Shown piece by piece: positions 47,625 through 58,787 of a stretch of DNA of 64,000 nt. This stretch comes from Parapristionchus giblindavisi (lineage: Eukaryota; Nematoda; Chromadorea; Rhabditida; Diplogasteridae). The translations under genes were made by a program, and so were the position numbers. The stretch covers positions 1,302,001 through 1,366,000 of the forward strand of contig CALSFV010000209.1 in the NCBI GenBank assembly GCA_943737045.1, read 5' to 3'. Numbering within the stretch: the first letter of the stretch is position 1; each line of letters starts with the position of its first letter. Under the pieces are notes generated by a model. The model was not told where the DNA came from, did not search any database, and worked only from the letters and a program-made list of their open reading frames with translations.

Positions 47625-48090
47625 GTGAGTCAGAAAACGCAACGGGTTAAAACCACGATAGTTGGCACATAATCCAAAGATCGTGTAGCCAGTGCTGTAC
47701 GCACAGAAGAGCTTAATGAATGAAGAATAAAAGGGGGAGACAAGAGAGTTGAAGGTGGTGTCCCACGAATATTTTCGTGAATAAACTGTGAAGACAGGAT
47801 GGTAGCAAAAGTCATATAAGTCACCACACACTATTTCTTTTATAATGATTCTGCGTATTGATTGGCATAATCACGATTGAAAGATGTTCAATAGAGCAGG
47901 GAATGGAGAAAGAGAGATGGGAAGGGCTAAAATAGAGGGCAAAGGTTGTGTGCCGGTCGCAAACTGAACATCGACACACTTTTAACTTACAGTATATGTA
48001 TGAGGGGGCTCATTCCCATCGTGGTAGGAGCCAATGATACTTTTCGTGGTTCCCGATCTTTAAAAATGCAAAATGAAATTGACTGGGTAT
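47625..48090. other. Intron 6 of A5 before the LINE
   Basis: Starts with the normal donor AAA|GTGAGT and AACGGGTTA shared with the other genes, then unique sequence. No exon or repeat was recognised. Confidence 0.5.
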
Positions 48091-51000
48091 AAAACAGTGA
48101 AGTACCAACTATCGTTGGTACTTCACTGTTTTAGAGTGTCCAATCGTGGTCGCTCACGGGGCAGACCTGGTTTTAATGGAAGATCTCTTTCACTGCCTCG
48201 TCAATCCAAGAGAAAGCCTACCCAATCTCCACCCAATAAATCTCCTTCTCTGTCTCAACCTATGGCCAAAAAGGCCAATAAGGTCATTGCATTGTCTACT
48301 ATATTGGGTAGTCCTTCTCTTTCATCTCCTAATCATCCTTCATCTTCTAATCAATAGGTCCCTTCCCACTCGGCTGTCTACCAGTCTCCTCTCTCTCCCT
48401 CCTCTCCTATCTCTCCTTCTTTTCATATTCAATCTTTAGACACGCCTTGTATCGATTCTCTCTCCGCTATTCTGATCAACACTCGAAGTATTGGTTACAA
48501 GATTCCCCTAATTGACGACTATTTATCCACTTTCAACTACAAAATCGCAGCGCTTTGTGAAACATGGGCTTCTTCAGATACAATCACAGACTCAATGTTC
48601 TCAATGGGACGCTTTTCTGTCTATAGATGCGATCGCGATTCAAAGGGCGGTGGCGTAGCATTATTGATCGATTCCTCCATCCCCTCTAATTCTTTATTCT
48701 CGCTGTCTTTTTCCTCTTATTGTCAGTCTCTTGGCGTCAGAATTCATACTGATAGTAATATGATCTTTGATCTTTTTCTCATCTACCGCAGCCCTTCGTG
48801 CGATTCTAACAGCTTCGCTTCGTGCCTGATCCACATATCCAATATCTTATACGACTCAAGCAATCCATACTTTGTTCTTGGTGATCTTAACTGCCGCGAA
48901 ATTGACTGGCCTAGTAGTAGCATATCTCTCAATCTATCGTCTACACATAATTCAAATCTCCTCCTTGATTTTGCGCTGTCTCATTCCCTCTCCCAATGTG
49001 TCTCTTCTCCTACAAGGGATAACAGTCTATTAGACATTGTTCTCTCTTCTCACTCTCATTTAGTACTTAATTGCAGAGTCCTGCCGCCTCTTCCAAAGCT
49101 TGATCATTCTCTCGTCTCTTTCTCTATTCGGGCCTCAACGCCCAAGCCAAAACCACGACTCATCCCTGATTATAGAAACACTAACTGGGTAGCAGTTCAA
49201 AGCGCAATAGCAAGTATTGATTGGTTCACTATTCTGTCTCAATGCGATCAAGACGCCGACACTCTCTATTCCTTATTTCTAAATATTATTCATTCCATTA
49301 TGGATCGTTTCATTCCACTACGCAAAGCAAAAAACAGGCCTAATCAATCCTTCTCTCCTAAGGCGCAAAATATTCTTCGCCGATGTAGAAAGCTTTATCG
49401 TATCCGATCCACAATAGGCATCGCACCCTTTATGCGTCTCAGTAAAAGATTACGCCTAGAAGTTCACAAATGTCATAGAAAAAGAGAGCGCTCTCTATTC
49501 AAACAGCCTAACCTCAAAAACTTTTATCAATTTGCTGGTAGTCGGCTCAAAGACACAACCAATCATATCGGTTCTTTATTAGACAATAACGGGATTGCCG
49601 CAACTTCCGACGTCGCCAAAGCCAACATTCTAGCTGATCATTTTAGTAGCTCCTTCAATACAACGATCTTTCCCACCCCACCGTCTGACAGCTTCACCAC
49701 AGATGCGCCTTCAATCGATTTTATAAATTTCTCCGCTCAACGCATAGAACTGGTTATCAACAAATTGCCAAATCAGCTATCATTCTCGCCCGACAAAATC
49801 AACTATGCATTTTTGAAACGAACAGCATCTCAAATCTCTGTCCCTCTTTCCATATTATTTGATCGATTTCTGTTGCACTCGATAACTCCATCTATTTGGC
49901 TAACATCGTTTGTCCGTCCAATCTACAAGAAAAAGGGTGATCGTCATTGTGCATCCAACTATCGTCCTATTTCTTTGACATGCTCTACTTCTAAAGTTAT
50001 GGAAAGATTGATATGTCGTGATGTTACTAACTTTCTTTCAATCAATAACCTCCAACCTGATGAACAGCATGGATTTAGAAACAAGCGGTCATGTAACTCT
50101 TGTTTGTTGTCCACTTTTTCACACTGGCACACCGAACTCGACAAAAAAGGCTTCATTTCATGCGCCTTTATCGACTTTAGTCGCGCTTTTGATTCCATCC
50201 CTCTAAACCTCCTGATCTACAAATGCGAAAAAATAGGTATTCGCGGATGCCTTATTAGATGGCTTAAATCGTTCCTCTTTTCGAGAACCCAAACCGTGCT
50301 AGTTGGCAATTCCAGCTCTCGGCCTTTTGAAACTCTCAGTGGTGTCCCTCAAGGGAGTTGTATTGGACCCCTATTATTCTCTCTATACATTTCTGATATT
50401 CCGTCTATTCTTCCTCCAGATGTATTTTGTTCAATATATGCTGACGATCTCAAAGTCTATTCCTTTAACAACTGTGAGACTCTTCAAACCGCCCTTGACC
50501 GTATTCATGATTGGAGCTCATTGTGGGGCCTTACTATGTCTAGTTCTAAATCAGCTATTATGTGCATGGGCACAAACCACCCTCAAGTTGACTTCACTAT
50601 TGACAATAACCGCCTCCCAATAGTATCACAATTCAAAGATCTTGGAATTACTTACAACAATTCGCTTGATTTTAGTGAGCATATTGCTAACATAGTAAGT
50701 AAAGCTAAATCAAGATGTTGCTATATCTATCGATCGTTTACTTCTCGTAGTGTATCTTTATACAGTCGTCTATTCTGTACCTATGTCCGTCCCTTGCTCG
50801 AGTACTGTAGTGAACTTTGGTCCCCGTCGTCCTCGTCAATGCAACTGCATGTTGAATCTGTCCTTAAAAACTATTCCAGAATCGTTCTTCGTAGATGTGG
50901 TATCCCGTATATCGACTATCCTCACAGGCTGTCCCTTCTCGACCTTCAATCCCTTTCCACCCGTAGAGAAATCATTGATCTGACCACAACTTTTAAGATC

Positions 51001-51336
51001 ATTAACGGTTTTATCGATATCGATCCCCGCAAAACGTTCCTTTTCTCCAATTCACTCCACAGAAACCGTGGACACTCCCAAAAACTACTCTTTCATAGGA
51101 TTTCCAGTCGTAGATTTAGATGCTTCTTGTCTAATAGAGTTGTTAATAAATGGAATATTCTTGAACCATCTATTGTAAATTCGCCAAACCCCACAGTTTT
51201 TCGTAATAGTATCAAAGCTGTGATCTAGATATTGCAGCATTCTAGTCGTTCTTCCTATTTTATTCAATATTTATTATTTACAAAATATCGTTACTTTCTC
51301 TTGTTCAAGAATCGATAAATTATTATTATTATCGTG
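48091..51336 (+). mobile_element. CR1/Jockey-type non-LTR retrotransposon
   Basis: A LINE inserted in intron 6 of A5. The left edge is set tentatively at a perfect 19-bp inverted repeat with a 4-nt loop (48091-48109 and 48114-48132, arm AAAACAGTGAAGTACCAAC). The body encodes endonuclease and reverse transcriptase. The right edge is the ATT microsatellite at 51321-51336, in the normal 3' position for this class. It lies in the same orientation as the host gene. Confidence 0.85.
48358..51228 (+). CDS. LINE ORF2: endonuclease and reverse transcriptase
   Basis: The protein nicks target DNA and reverse-transcribes the element RNA. The frame is open from 48358 to the TAG at 51226-51228 (956 codons); the first ATG is 48595. 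Part of the endonuclease lies before that ATG (LINTRSIGYK, AALCETWASSD), so the true frame starts upstream. Counting from 48595: APE-type endonuclease motifs GDLN (96-99), LDIVL (146-150), DHSLVSF (170-176); reverse transcriptase from about 434, with AFIDFSRAFD (524-533), SGVPQGS (582-588) and the catalytic YADD (615-618). A single in-frame TAG at 48355-48357 separates it from an upstream frame in the same phase (from 48073) rich in RGRSRGRPG, S and P. Apart from that stop, no disabling change is seen in the reverse transcriptase. Confidence 0.85.
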   Translation, partial: VPSHSAVYQSPLSPSSPISPSFHIQSLDTPCIDSLSAILINTRSIGYKIPLIDDYLSTFNYKIAALCETWASSDTITDSMFSMGRFSVYRCDRDSKGGGVALLIDSSIPSNSLFSLSFSSYCQSLGVRIHTDSNMIFDLFLIYRSPSCDSNSFASCLIHISNILYDSSNPYFVLGDLNCREIDWPSSSISLNLSSTHNSNLLLDFALSHSLSQCVSSPTRDNSLLDIVLSSHSHLVLNCRVLPPLPKLDHSLVSFSIRASTPKPKPRLIPDYRNTNWVAVQSAIASIDWFTILSQCDQDADTLYSLFLNIIHSIMDRFIPLRKAKNRPNQSFSPKAQNILRRCRKLYRIRSTIGIAPFMRLSKRLRLEVHKCHRKRERSLFKQPNLKNFYQFAGSRLKDTTNHIGSLLDNNGIAATSDVAKANILADHFSSSFNTTIFPTPPSDSFTTDAPSIDFINFSAQRIELVINKLPNQLSFSPDKINYAFLKRTASQISVPLSILFDRFLLHSITPSIWLTSFVRPIYKKKGDRHCASNYRPISLTCSTSKVMERLICRDVTNFLSINNLQPDEQHGFRNKRSCNSCLLSTFSHWHTELDKKGFISCAFIDFSRAFDSIPLNLLIYKCEKIGIRGCLIRWLKSFLFSRTQTVLVGNSSSRPFETLSGVPQGSCIGPLLFSLYISDIPSILPPDVFCSIYADDLKVYSFNNCETLQTALDRIHDWSSLWGLTMSSSKSAIMCMGTNHPQVDFTIDNNRLPIVSQFKDLGITYNNSLDFSEHIANIVSKAKSRCCYIYRSFTSRSVSLYSRLFCTYVRPLLEYCSELWSPSSSSMQLHVESVLKNYSRIVLRRCGIPYIDYPHRLSLLDLQSLSTRREIIDLTTTFKIINGFIDIDPRKTFLFSNSLHRNRGHSQKLLFHRISSRRFRCFLSNRVVNKWNILEPSIVNSPNPTVFRNSIKAVI

Positions 51337-51689
51337 GTAGCTCTGCAGTGGCTCTGCAATGGGATGTCATTATATTTTTAAAGAACATATTCTTCTTCTT
51401 GTTAGGTGGAACGCGGTGTTGATGTTCGCCTGATGTTGCTAGGATTTTCTATTCTTCTAACAAACATTCCAGCTATTGCCTATCAGGTATTTGGCTAAAT
51501 TGAAGAAAGCAATTGTTTTGTTCACTGCTAACGCTTTTGAATTGCTGAATTAAAGATGAAGACTCTCGAATTATAGATAAAATCTCCCTGAATAAAAAAA
51601 AATCTCTAAAATTATAGACGCCCCAGAATAATGTAATCCGAGCTGAAAGTTCGTTTGGAAAGGCGCGAATTTTGGAATTTGAAGGATAA

Positions 51690-51775
51690 ATATATAGGAA
51701 ATGCAAACGCAAATCGAAACCGCATGGCGCGGTTACAAGAGCCGGCTACTTACCATTGAGCCACGCTTCTCTAAT
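51690..51775 (-). mobile_element. tRNA-like SINE fragment (minus strand)
   Basis: On the minus strand GTGGCTCAATGGTAAG (A-box-like) is followed at normal distance by GGTTTCGATTTGC (B-box-like). It lies in intron 7 of A5. Confidence 0.35.
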
Positions 51776-51961
51776 ATTTTATTATTGCAGAACAGTTTGC
51801 GAGACCACGTTCTTCATTATAATAGCGCACCCAAAAGCTCCTAGCTATCCTTATTTAACCAATACTGGGAGCAATCGTTGATTTAAATAATATTTTCATC
51901 AGTTATTTTTCTTCTTCGAGCACGATCACGAAACTGCTGTGTTTGTGTTTCAATTATTATA

Positions 51962-52767
51962 TAGGGTGATGTAAACAATAAATTTTGGCAAACTTGTGCT
52001 TTTTGCAGGTGTGTGACAACGGCAAACGATTGACAACTTTATCGGAGAACTTTGTTGTCAGACTTCAAAAAGTAAAACGATTGTAGTCAAAAGTATGAAA
52101 TAAATAAATGTGGCAACAGATAGTGACTATTTTGTAGACAGACAAGAAAACTGAGGATGATACATGTCAGAACACGTTAGTTCAGCCTCTGTAATAGCGA
52201 GGCAACAATGAATGGCTAATCACGTTTTCCAACTTATAAAGAGGGCGAGGCGGATGCCAGGCGGGTTTGGTGGGCTGCATTAGAGAGGGTGTGCGTGCGA
52301 GATGGCATCAAATGATTCTCTCTGTCACACTCTCCGCCGTGTCACCAAACCTGTCTGAGGTGCGCCGCTTTGACTAATGAACTATCGTCTCATTATTATG
52401 AGGATGTGAAAATGCACCAAAAAATGGAATGACTAGAGAAATGTGCTTCTTTCTATTCAGACAACAAAAAATATTCGTTTTGATGTCAATGAGAAGGCAA
52501 GAATCGATTGACATCAAAAAGAAGATTTTTTGTTGTCTGACTAGAAAGAAGCACATTTCTCTGGTCATGACTTGTATCATCCTCATTTTTCTTGTCTGTC
52601 AACAGTTCATTCATTAATTGCAACCACTAATATTTATTAGACACATTGACAACAATCTGTATTAAATTTGATGTCTGACTGCAATTGGGTGCGATAAAGT
52701 TGTCAATCCTTGTCACGCACCTGCAAAAAGCACAAGTTTGCCACAATTTATTGTTTACATCACCCTA
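51962..52767. mobile_element. 806-bp TA-target foldback MITE in exon 8 of A5
   Basis: Terminal repeats TAGGGTGATGTAAACAATAA and TTATTGTTTACATCACCCTA extend about 65 bp, flanked by TA duplicates (51960-51961, 52768-52769). A second inverted repeat is nested at 52427-52570 (ATGACTAGAGAAATGTGCTT versus its complement). No transposase frame. The TA target fits a Tc1/mariner-mobilised element. Confidence 0.8.
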
Positions 52768-52985
52768 TATGTAAAACACTCATACCTCCGGCTCTCATGA
52801 TGCTAACCAACGGAAGTATGCGAATGGAAATCATGTAAGTGTACGAAACATTAAATGATTTAAAAAATCATGGTGTTAAGAAGGCTCTTCCCTGAAGTTA
52901 GGAGATCCAAGTTGAACGATCCAGAACCTACTGCATCGATAATACGAATCGCATCTAATACTACTCCATAGATAATCTCCGTAAA

Positions 52986-53660
52986 ATTTCGGGTCGTCGC
53001 CAGGTGAGCGAAAGACATTCTCTAGTATTTTCACACTAGTAGTTTACCTATGTTTCCCACTAGCCGTAGACTTGCAAGTCTACGGCTACTTAAACGTAAG
53101 TTTACTAGAAGTGGTGTATAATACAGCAATACATTTCGTCAAATGTTCTTTCACTTGTAGTAAACTGGCAGTAAACTACTAGTCTGTGACGTCACGTAAG
53201 TAAACTACTAGATAGTTTGGAAATACCAGAGTTTGCGCCGGTCCCAAATGCAGTGGACATTTACGCTGAACATTGAAATTGAATTTTACTTCTACAAGAG
53301 AGAAAATTCAGCAATTAACACAACTTGTATTCTGTTTAAAAGTTGTGAAAAGAGAAGAAACGAACATCAAACACCACTCGTTTTGCACACTCTCTACCTC
53401 CTTTTCGTTTGGTTTCTTTTCGCGCTTTTTGAATATCACATAAGGGAACGATTTTAAAACGAGAGATTTAGATAATCGAGATAATTAGACAACGAAAAGT
53501 TAGAGATTTAATTATTTAGATTATTTATTTATTTATTTAGAGATAGATGAGAGATTGAAAGAAATGAGAGAGTCAAGCAACGAGTGTTCTTTAACCACTG
53601 TAAATAATATAAAGACAGAACTTTCAGACTTTATTCATTATCTATATACTCGCTATTACC
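52986..53660. other. Intergenic with a foldback element
   Basis: 53035-53200 carries CTAGTAGTTTAC and GTAAACTACTAG ends, with an 18-bp palindrome GTAGACTTGCAAGTCTAC at 53067-53084. The rest is AT-rich with an ATTT run near 53522. No gene seen. Confidence 0.5.
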
Positions 53661-53689
53661 TGTGTTGACGCGCACATGTGCGAAGATGA

Positions 53690-53711
53690 ATTCTTCTTCT
53701 TCTTCTTCTTC

Positions 53712-53751
<40 letters not shown>

Positions 53752-53779
53752 TCTGCCTCACCAAGGTCCCCCCCCCCCA
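53690..53779. repeat. TTC/TTA microsatellite and C-run
   Basis: TTC repeats pass into TTA/ATT repeats (to about 53752), followed by a run of C at 53768-53778. The serine/tyrosine-rich frame across it is not a gene. Confidence 0.9.
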
Positions 53780-54233
53780 GGAAAGGGGAATGGGTCATCA
53801 TGATCATGATCACTAGATCATGCGGTAAAGTAGGTCCTAAGACACCACATCGGACTCCCTTGGTTGGTTTGGTCGGTACGTTTCCATTGAATTCAAATAA
53901 TATTTGTATTGGTTCTCCGTTGGTACAGTATTTTTTTGACTTGGGATATGAATCACTGACTAAAAAGCTACATTTATCTTGATTATGACTTCGCAGTTAT
54001 GCTCGCCCTTCAAATTACTGGCTTGAACTTAGATGCTTTACCTTCTCCCGCAGGTGATAGCGTAATGTCATGAGAATACTAAGAGAATATGTGATTGCTG
54101 GTTATATAGGTTAGTCGAGACAATCTTTTAAACTTTCCTTACAGAGGCTCTCGCTAGTCGAGGCATCTGCCAAAATGCTAGAACGACTTCTTCAAAATAT
54201 CTTTCTATAACTCCTCATTTCTTCGTCACAACG

Positions 54234-57200
54234 ATGCATATACGCACCGTGCTTTTCACCATAAGTCTGGCCGTATCAATCCCTTTGTATATGTTGTATA
54301 TAATTCAATTGGTCATGATTTCGATTAAACCGGCTTTTTCATCTGAGTTCTACACCATCTATTTCTTCGGAGGAATCCTGGTGAGTTATGCCAAAGCGAA
54401 ATACGAAAGTAAATTTTGAAAAGTTACGCGATAAAAAATAATTTCGATTTCTGTTCGTTTCCTTTATTTTGTGTAATGTATTTTGAGCAAGTTTTGTTTC
54501 TTTACATATTTTCACTTTTGCATTTCTACCACAAAAATAATTAAATAATTAATATTTATTACCTTAGGACCTCACTTTTTACACCTTCAACATCTTCTTC
54601 TATCAGTTACCACAACAACCTGGAATTATGGAATTCTATGAACGATTCATTGATTCGAGAAACAATACCGCCTTCAGACCCGAGTACCCGTGGATGATAT
54701 CGATTGCCAATACGTAAAAATCATTAAAATAGTCAGGCGCGATAGTCCTAACTAAACGCGTAAGGTGATTAATAATGTCGTTGCAGTTCAATGTTTCTGT
54801 TGCCTGGGACCCAGGATGCCATAAATATGCTGATATCGATAAATCGATTCACTGCGCTGATGTATCCGATTTTCTATCGAACGGTTTGATGCAAGTTTTA
54901 GTTTCTCTAGAACAATCCAACATTTTTAGCTCTTCACCAAGCGAAAAACTTACTTATTCTTATTTTTGACCTTCCTTTTTGGATGCGTGTCGAGTTTTCC
55001 AAGCTTCGGAGCTCACGGATATTTTATGAACATTGGATACAGTGGAAACGTTGCTGTAAGTGTATTATTTCAAAGATTTCAATACATTTTGATTGTCATA
55101 ACGACCGTTCAACTTAGAAAGTCTCTCTAGACTAATGCTCTCTGGCTTATCTGGTTTTCAAAGAAAAATGGCTTGCACCAGAATGCCGTGATTTAAATAG
55201 AACATTGTTTCTCGAAAAGAATGATTATACCATAATTTAACCAAATTTTCATAGGTATATCTGATGAGCGGCTACAAGATCAGCATTTTCTCACAGGTAA
55301 CGCTTATATGTAGTGTTCATTCAGCATTATCTATGTACCTAGCAATTGATATTTGGAACTCTTTGGTCACTGAACTATTTGCATTCGTGCATGGGCCAGT
55401 GCAGACTTCTCCAGACATTATTATCCACATTCGCCCATAGCTCCCAAACTGCCAGTGTACCCAAAGCCCCTTCATGTCATCCCATTTTTGTTATGTATAC
55501 AGTCCCGCCCCATCGCCCTGCTTATGCCGCCTTTCGTTGTAAGAACAGAATAAGCTGATAAATATTATGTTCATAGTCACGATCGTTGACTCATCCACTA
55601 ACCATACGATCGCCACAGAACCAAAAATTATTGGTTGACTCTGGATAGTTTTCAAAAAGGGTACAAAATGAAACCCTTTCAAATTCCCTACGTGTTGGAA
55701 AAATATCCAGAGTCAACCAATAATTTTTGTTTCCGTTGAGAAAAACTGGTAGGAAAGTCGGATAAGTAAATGATCGTGACTACTAACAGTATTTTCATTT
55801 ACTTATTCAGTTCAAAAAGCGGCATAGACGGCATGTCGATAGTGATAACTGTAATATGTTGGAACAACGAATAAGAATAATAATAAGTATGTCATCAATG
55901 TACACTGAAAAAAAAAGCCTAGCTCCTGTACCCCTGTGCACCAAACGCTAAACGGTTTGGGTTTGAAAACCTTGTTGCTAAGGATTCTCATGTTAGGGCT
56001 GTAAAATTTTGAAATACAAGGGACCTTACCTACGCCGTAAGCTCCGCACAGGGGGGGGGGGGTTGAAACCCTTGCTGTTAAGGATTCTCCGTAAACGGCG
56101 TAGGAACGTAAGGCAAGTGTAAAGATGCATAACCGTTTAGTGATTGGTGTGTAGGAGAGCTAAAGCTTTTTTGTGAGTATACGATGTATAATCGTCGTTG
56201 CAGGTGCGTCAAACCATAGTGACTGCCGTTTATACTTTTACAATGGACGGACTTGCTTTCGTAATCTACTGTTGCATTGCGGTTCATTTAATGAAAGCTA
56301 AAGTGAGGAACAAAACCACAACGGGTTAAAACAGCAATGGGTTATAACTCGACTCAAGAGTACAAAGACCATGTGGTTTGCTTTCACCATGTTAAAAGTA
56401 CTAGTACATTTGCATTTCTTTACTACCATTTCGAGTCGAGTTATAAAAAAAAAAAAAAAAAACATATCCTAAGCTAATTTTGCTCTCCGCATTGGCAACA
56501 CTGTGTAAAGAAATCGAGAGATTGTGAAATTGGCTCGGGGTATCACTGTAACGTTAGCGATTTTGACCATTGAGTTTCTGCCGTTCTTTATCGCCAACCG
56601 TGAGAGCTCGGATGCAAAAATTTTTGAAAGAACATAATCTTCGTGGGTTATCTGACTTTTCCAAACGATGAATTCTCTCATGTATCGTCTACGGCGCAAC
56701 GGAGGGGGTTACGGCGTAGGCACGTAAGGCAAATGTAACGATGCATCAGACGAAAGGATAGATCTTGGGTATAAGAGGCTTCCCTTTGTTTTGGCCCCCT
56801 CCGCATATAATATGCTGACATGATAAAGTATTATTATAATCTTCTCACTGTTAGGTGGAACGTGGCGTGGATGTTCGCCTGGCATTATTAGGATTTTGCA
56901 TTCTTCTAGCGAACATTCCGGCGGTTGTCTATCAGGTATTTGGTGAAATAGAGGAAAGATATCATTTTTTTTACTCCTAATGCGGTGTTGCATTTTCCTT
57001 ACGTGCGTACGACGTAACCTCCGCCGTTACGACGGAGATGTTACGAAGACCTTACGGTGGAGGTTACGGCGTACGCATGTAAGGAAAATGAATAACACCG
57101 AATAACATTTTGGTGAATTGACCAAAACTGGACTTATTTTTTAATAAAACAAATTGTATCAGTTATATTTTTTCTTCGACTACGAGCTCTGTGCCTCACT

Positions 57201-57441
57201 GATTGTCTATCAATCACTCCCATGGGTTATTATATGCAAAACACTCATACCACCGGCGCTCATGATGCTAACCAACGGAAGTATGCGAACGGAAATTCTG
57301 TAAGTATATTTAAAAAAAGTTAAATGATTAAAAATAATCATGGTATTCAGAAGGCTCTTCCCTGAAGTTAGGAGATCCAAGTTGAACGATGCAGAACCTA
57401 CCGCATCGATAATACGAATCGCATCTAATACTACTCCGTAG
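54234..57441 (+). CDS. Seven-transmembrane chemoreceptor B5 (Srv/Srg-like), intact
   Basis: Nine exons: 54234-54380, 54568-54713, 54787-54883, 54930-55055, 55255-55296, 56204-56302, 56855-56935, 57163-57299, 57351-57441; 321 residues plus TAG. Exon lengths are identical to B4, but the protein is clearly diverged (SMFLLPGTQDAINMLISINR, FGAHGYFMNIGYSGNVA, LPWVIICKTLIPPALMMLTN). TM topology is as in B4; the exon 2 loop again holds NNT. Introns 5 and 6 are long and contain foldback repeats, while intron 6 lacks the MITE of B1-B4. It is probably a functional chemosensory GPCR and an outgroup for dating events in the array. The apparent minus-strand frame at 57210-57572 only mirrors exons 8-9. Confidence 0.85.
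55575..55781. mobile_element. Foldback element in intron 5 of B5
   Basis: Outer arms AGTCACGATC and GATCGTGACT; inner arms ACCAAAAATTATTGGTTGAC and GTCAACCAATAATTTTTGT. Confidence 0.65.
55940..56130. repeat. Rearranged foldback with direct repeat and G-run, intron 5 of B5
   Basis: TACGCCGTAAG and ACGGCGTAGG arms of the 41119 MITE family flank a run of 12 G (56051-56062). GTTGCTAAGGATTCTC and CTGTTAAGGATTCTCC recur directly about 100 bp apart. Confidence 0.5.
56982..57110. mobile_element. Foldback MITE in intron 7 of B5
   Basis: Arms GCGGTGTTGCATTTTCCTTA and TAAGGAAAATGAATAACACCG around CGTAACCTCC-type inner arms. It combines the ends of the 39096 element with the core of the 41119 family. 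Confidence 0.7.
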
Positions 57442-57724
57442 ATAATTATCATATTTATCAGCTTTTTCCCGTGAATATCAGAGTGTACTCTTGATAAAGG
57501 CGAAGAGAACGTAAACAAATTCAGTACACAATTAAAGTCCATTATATTAGGTAGATGGATAAGTTTCTTCACAACACTTTAGCCCTCATATTTCCCTTGT
57601 TGTTTATCGCTGGGGCCACTACTCTCGAAGATCGAGGGATACTTCCTCCTCCAGCCTAGTGTTATTTTCTCGTCAGCCCATCTCGCCGTCCGGGTGGGAA
57701 TGCCTCATGTTTTGTCCCCGATAA

Positions 57725-58190
57725 ATTCACAACCACGAAGACATCGTCCATGCAGCTCTTCTAGCCCTGCGACGTCAATCCGATGGACTCGAACATGTCA
57801 TCAATAGGGAAGAAAGATGGGTCCTCTGCGACTTTGATGAGCGTAATCGCCATTGGGTTGATACAGATGACGCGCCAGCAGACGAGCCCGAACCCGATCT
57901 TCACACTCAGGAAAATAATGCTTTTGGTTGTATTAGAGTATTAGAGGAGTATTCGGAATTGCTTCCCCGATCCCAGAATATAATCGCACAAGTGAATGTT
58001 ACTCAACTGAGAAAGTTGAATGTCCATCTTGAATCCACCCATGGGAAACAAGCTGAAATCTATATTTAACATGACAAAGCAAGATCACACATTGCAAAAT
58101 TAACAAAAGCTGAAATAGCGGACAATAATAGGTCTCTTCTACTCCATCCACTGTATTCCCCCAACCTTGCCACCTCTGACAATTTGTGAG
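57725..58190 (+). pseudogene. Mariner-type transposase remnant
   Basis: One frame reads RWVLCDFDERNRHWVD, then LLPRSQNIIAQ, then after a TAA (58067-58069) HDKARSHIAKLTK and HPLYSPNLATSD, in the order found in mariner transposases. From the D of HDKA to the D of ATSD there are exactly 34 intervening residues, the D34D signature. The first catalytic Asp (GDEKW in active enzymes) is replaced (NREERW). With that loss and the stop it cannot be active. The upstream DNA-binding half is missing. It lies about 280 bp past the B5 stop. Confidence 0.8.
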
Positions 58191-58787
58191 GAAAGAAAGA
58201 TGACTAGACGATGAATTTTATTTGTTTATTGCAATCACTTTTGAATTATATAATTTATGTAAACTGTGTCTAGTCGTTGATGTATGTATTTGAGAAAGAA
58301 TGCATGGATATCCCTTGAAGAGCGGAAGTCGATGAGGTTTCTCTGGAAGTCGAATCAGTGGTGGCGGTCACACTGAGAAAAGAGGTGTAACCCAGAGCAC
58401 ATAAGACCTGTGAAGTGTTATATTTAACACTCTTTGAGATATTTTAACACCCACAAAGTATTAGATTATACATTGCACAGGTCTTATGTGCTGTATCTTA
58501 CAATTTCTTCAATTTCAGTTTCTTTTTACAATTTAAAATTTCAATTTATTTCAATTTCAATTTCAATTTATGTGTGGTCATTGACTTCGCAGTGTAATTC
58601 GATGTGCTCAGGAACTGCACTGAAGTCGACAGCAAAAGTTTCTGGTCTTGCACAGTCTCTTGTGCTGACACCAGAGAAATGCTATAGCAACAGCGGTAAT
58701 CTGAAAAGATCAAAGATCAACGACCATAAAAGCGATAATTATGATTTTAAATTATTTTTAATTTGCAATTTATTTTAAAAATGTTTA
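58191..58787. other. Intergenic with a hairpin
   Basis: A perfect 17-bp inverted repeat AGCACATAAGACCTGTG (58396-58412) and its complement (58476-58492) encloses AT-rich DNA. Degenerate ATTTCAATTT repeats follow at 58500-58570. No gene seen. Confidence 0.6.

Larger units (their letters stand above)
45994..52971 (+). pseudogene. Full-length A-type receptor A5, broken by insertions
   Basis: All nine exons are recognisable: 1 45994-46139 (one base deleted near 46088, frameshift); 2 46432-46577 (TAG at 46501-46503); 3 46976-47072; 4 47117-47242; 5 47437-47478; 6 47526-47624; 7 51406-51486; 8 51903-51961 plus 52768-52834; 9 52881-52971. A partial second exon 2 lies at 46254-46290. A LINE fills intron 6, stretching it to 3.8 kb, and a TA-target MITE splits exon 8. 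Exons 3-7 are otherwise open and have the conserved INRLTALMYP. The locus shows what the A genes of units 1-4 looked like before losing exons 3-9. Confidence 0.85.
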
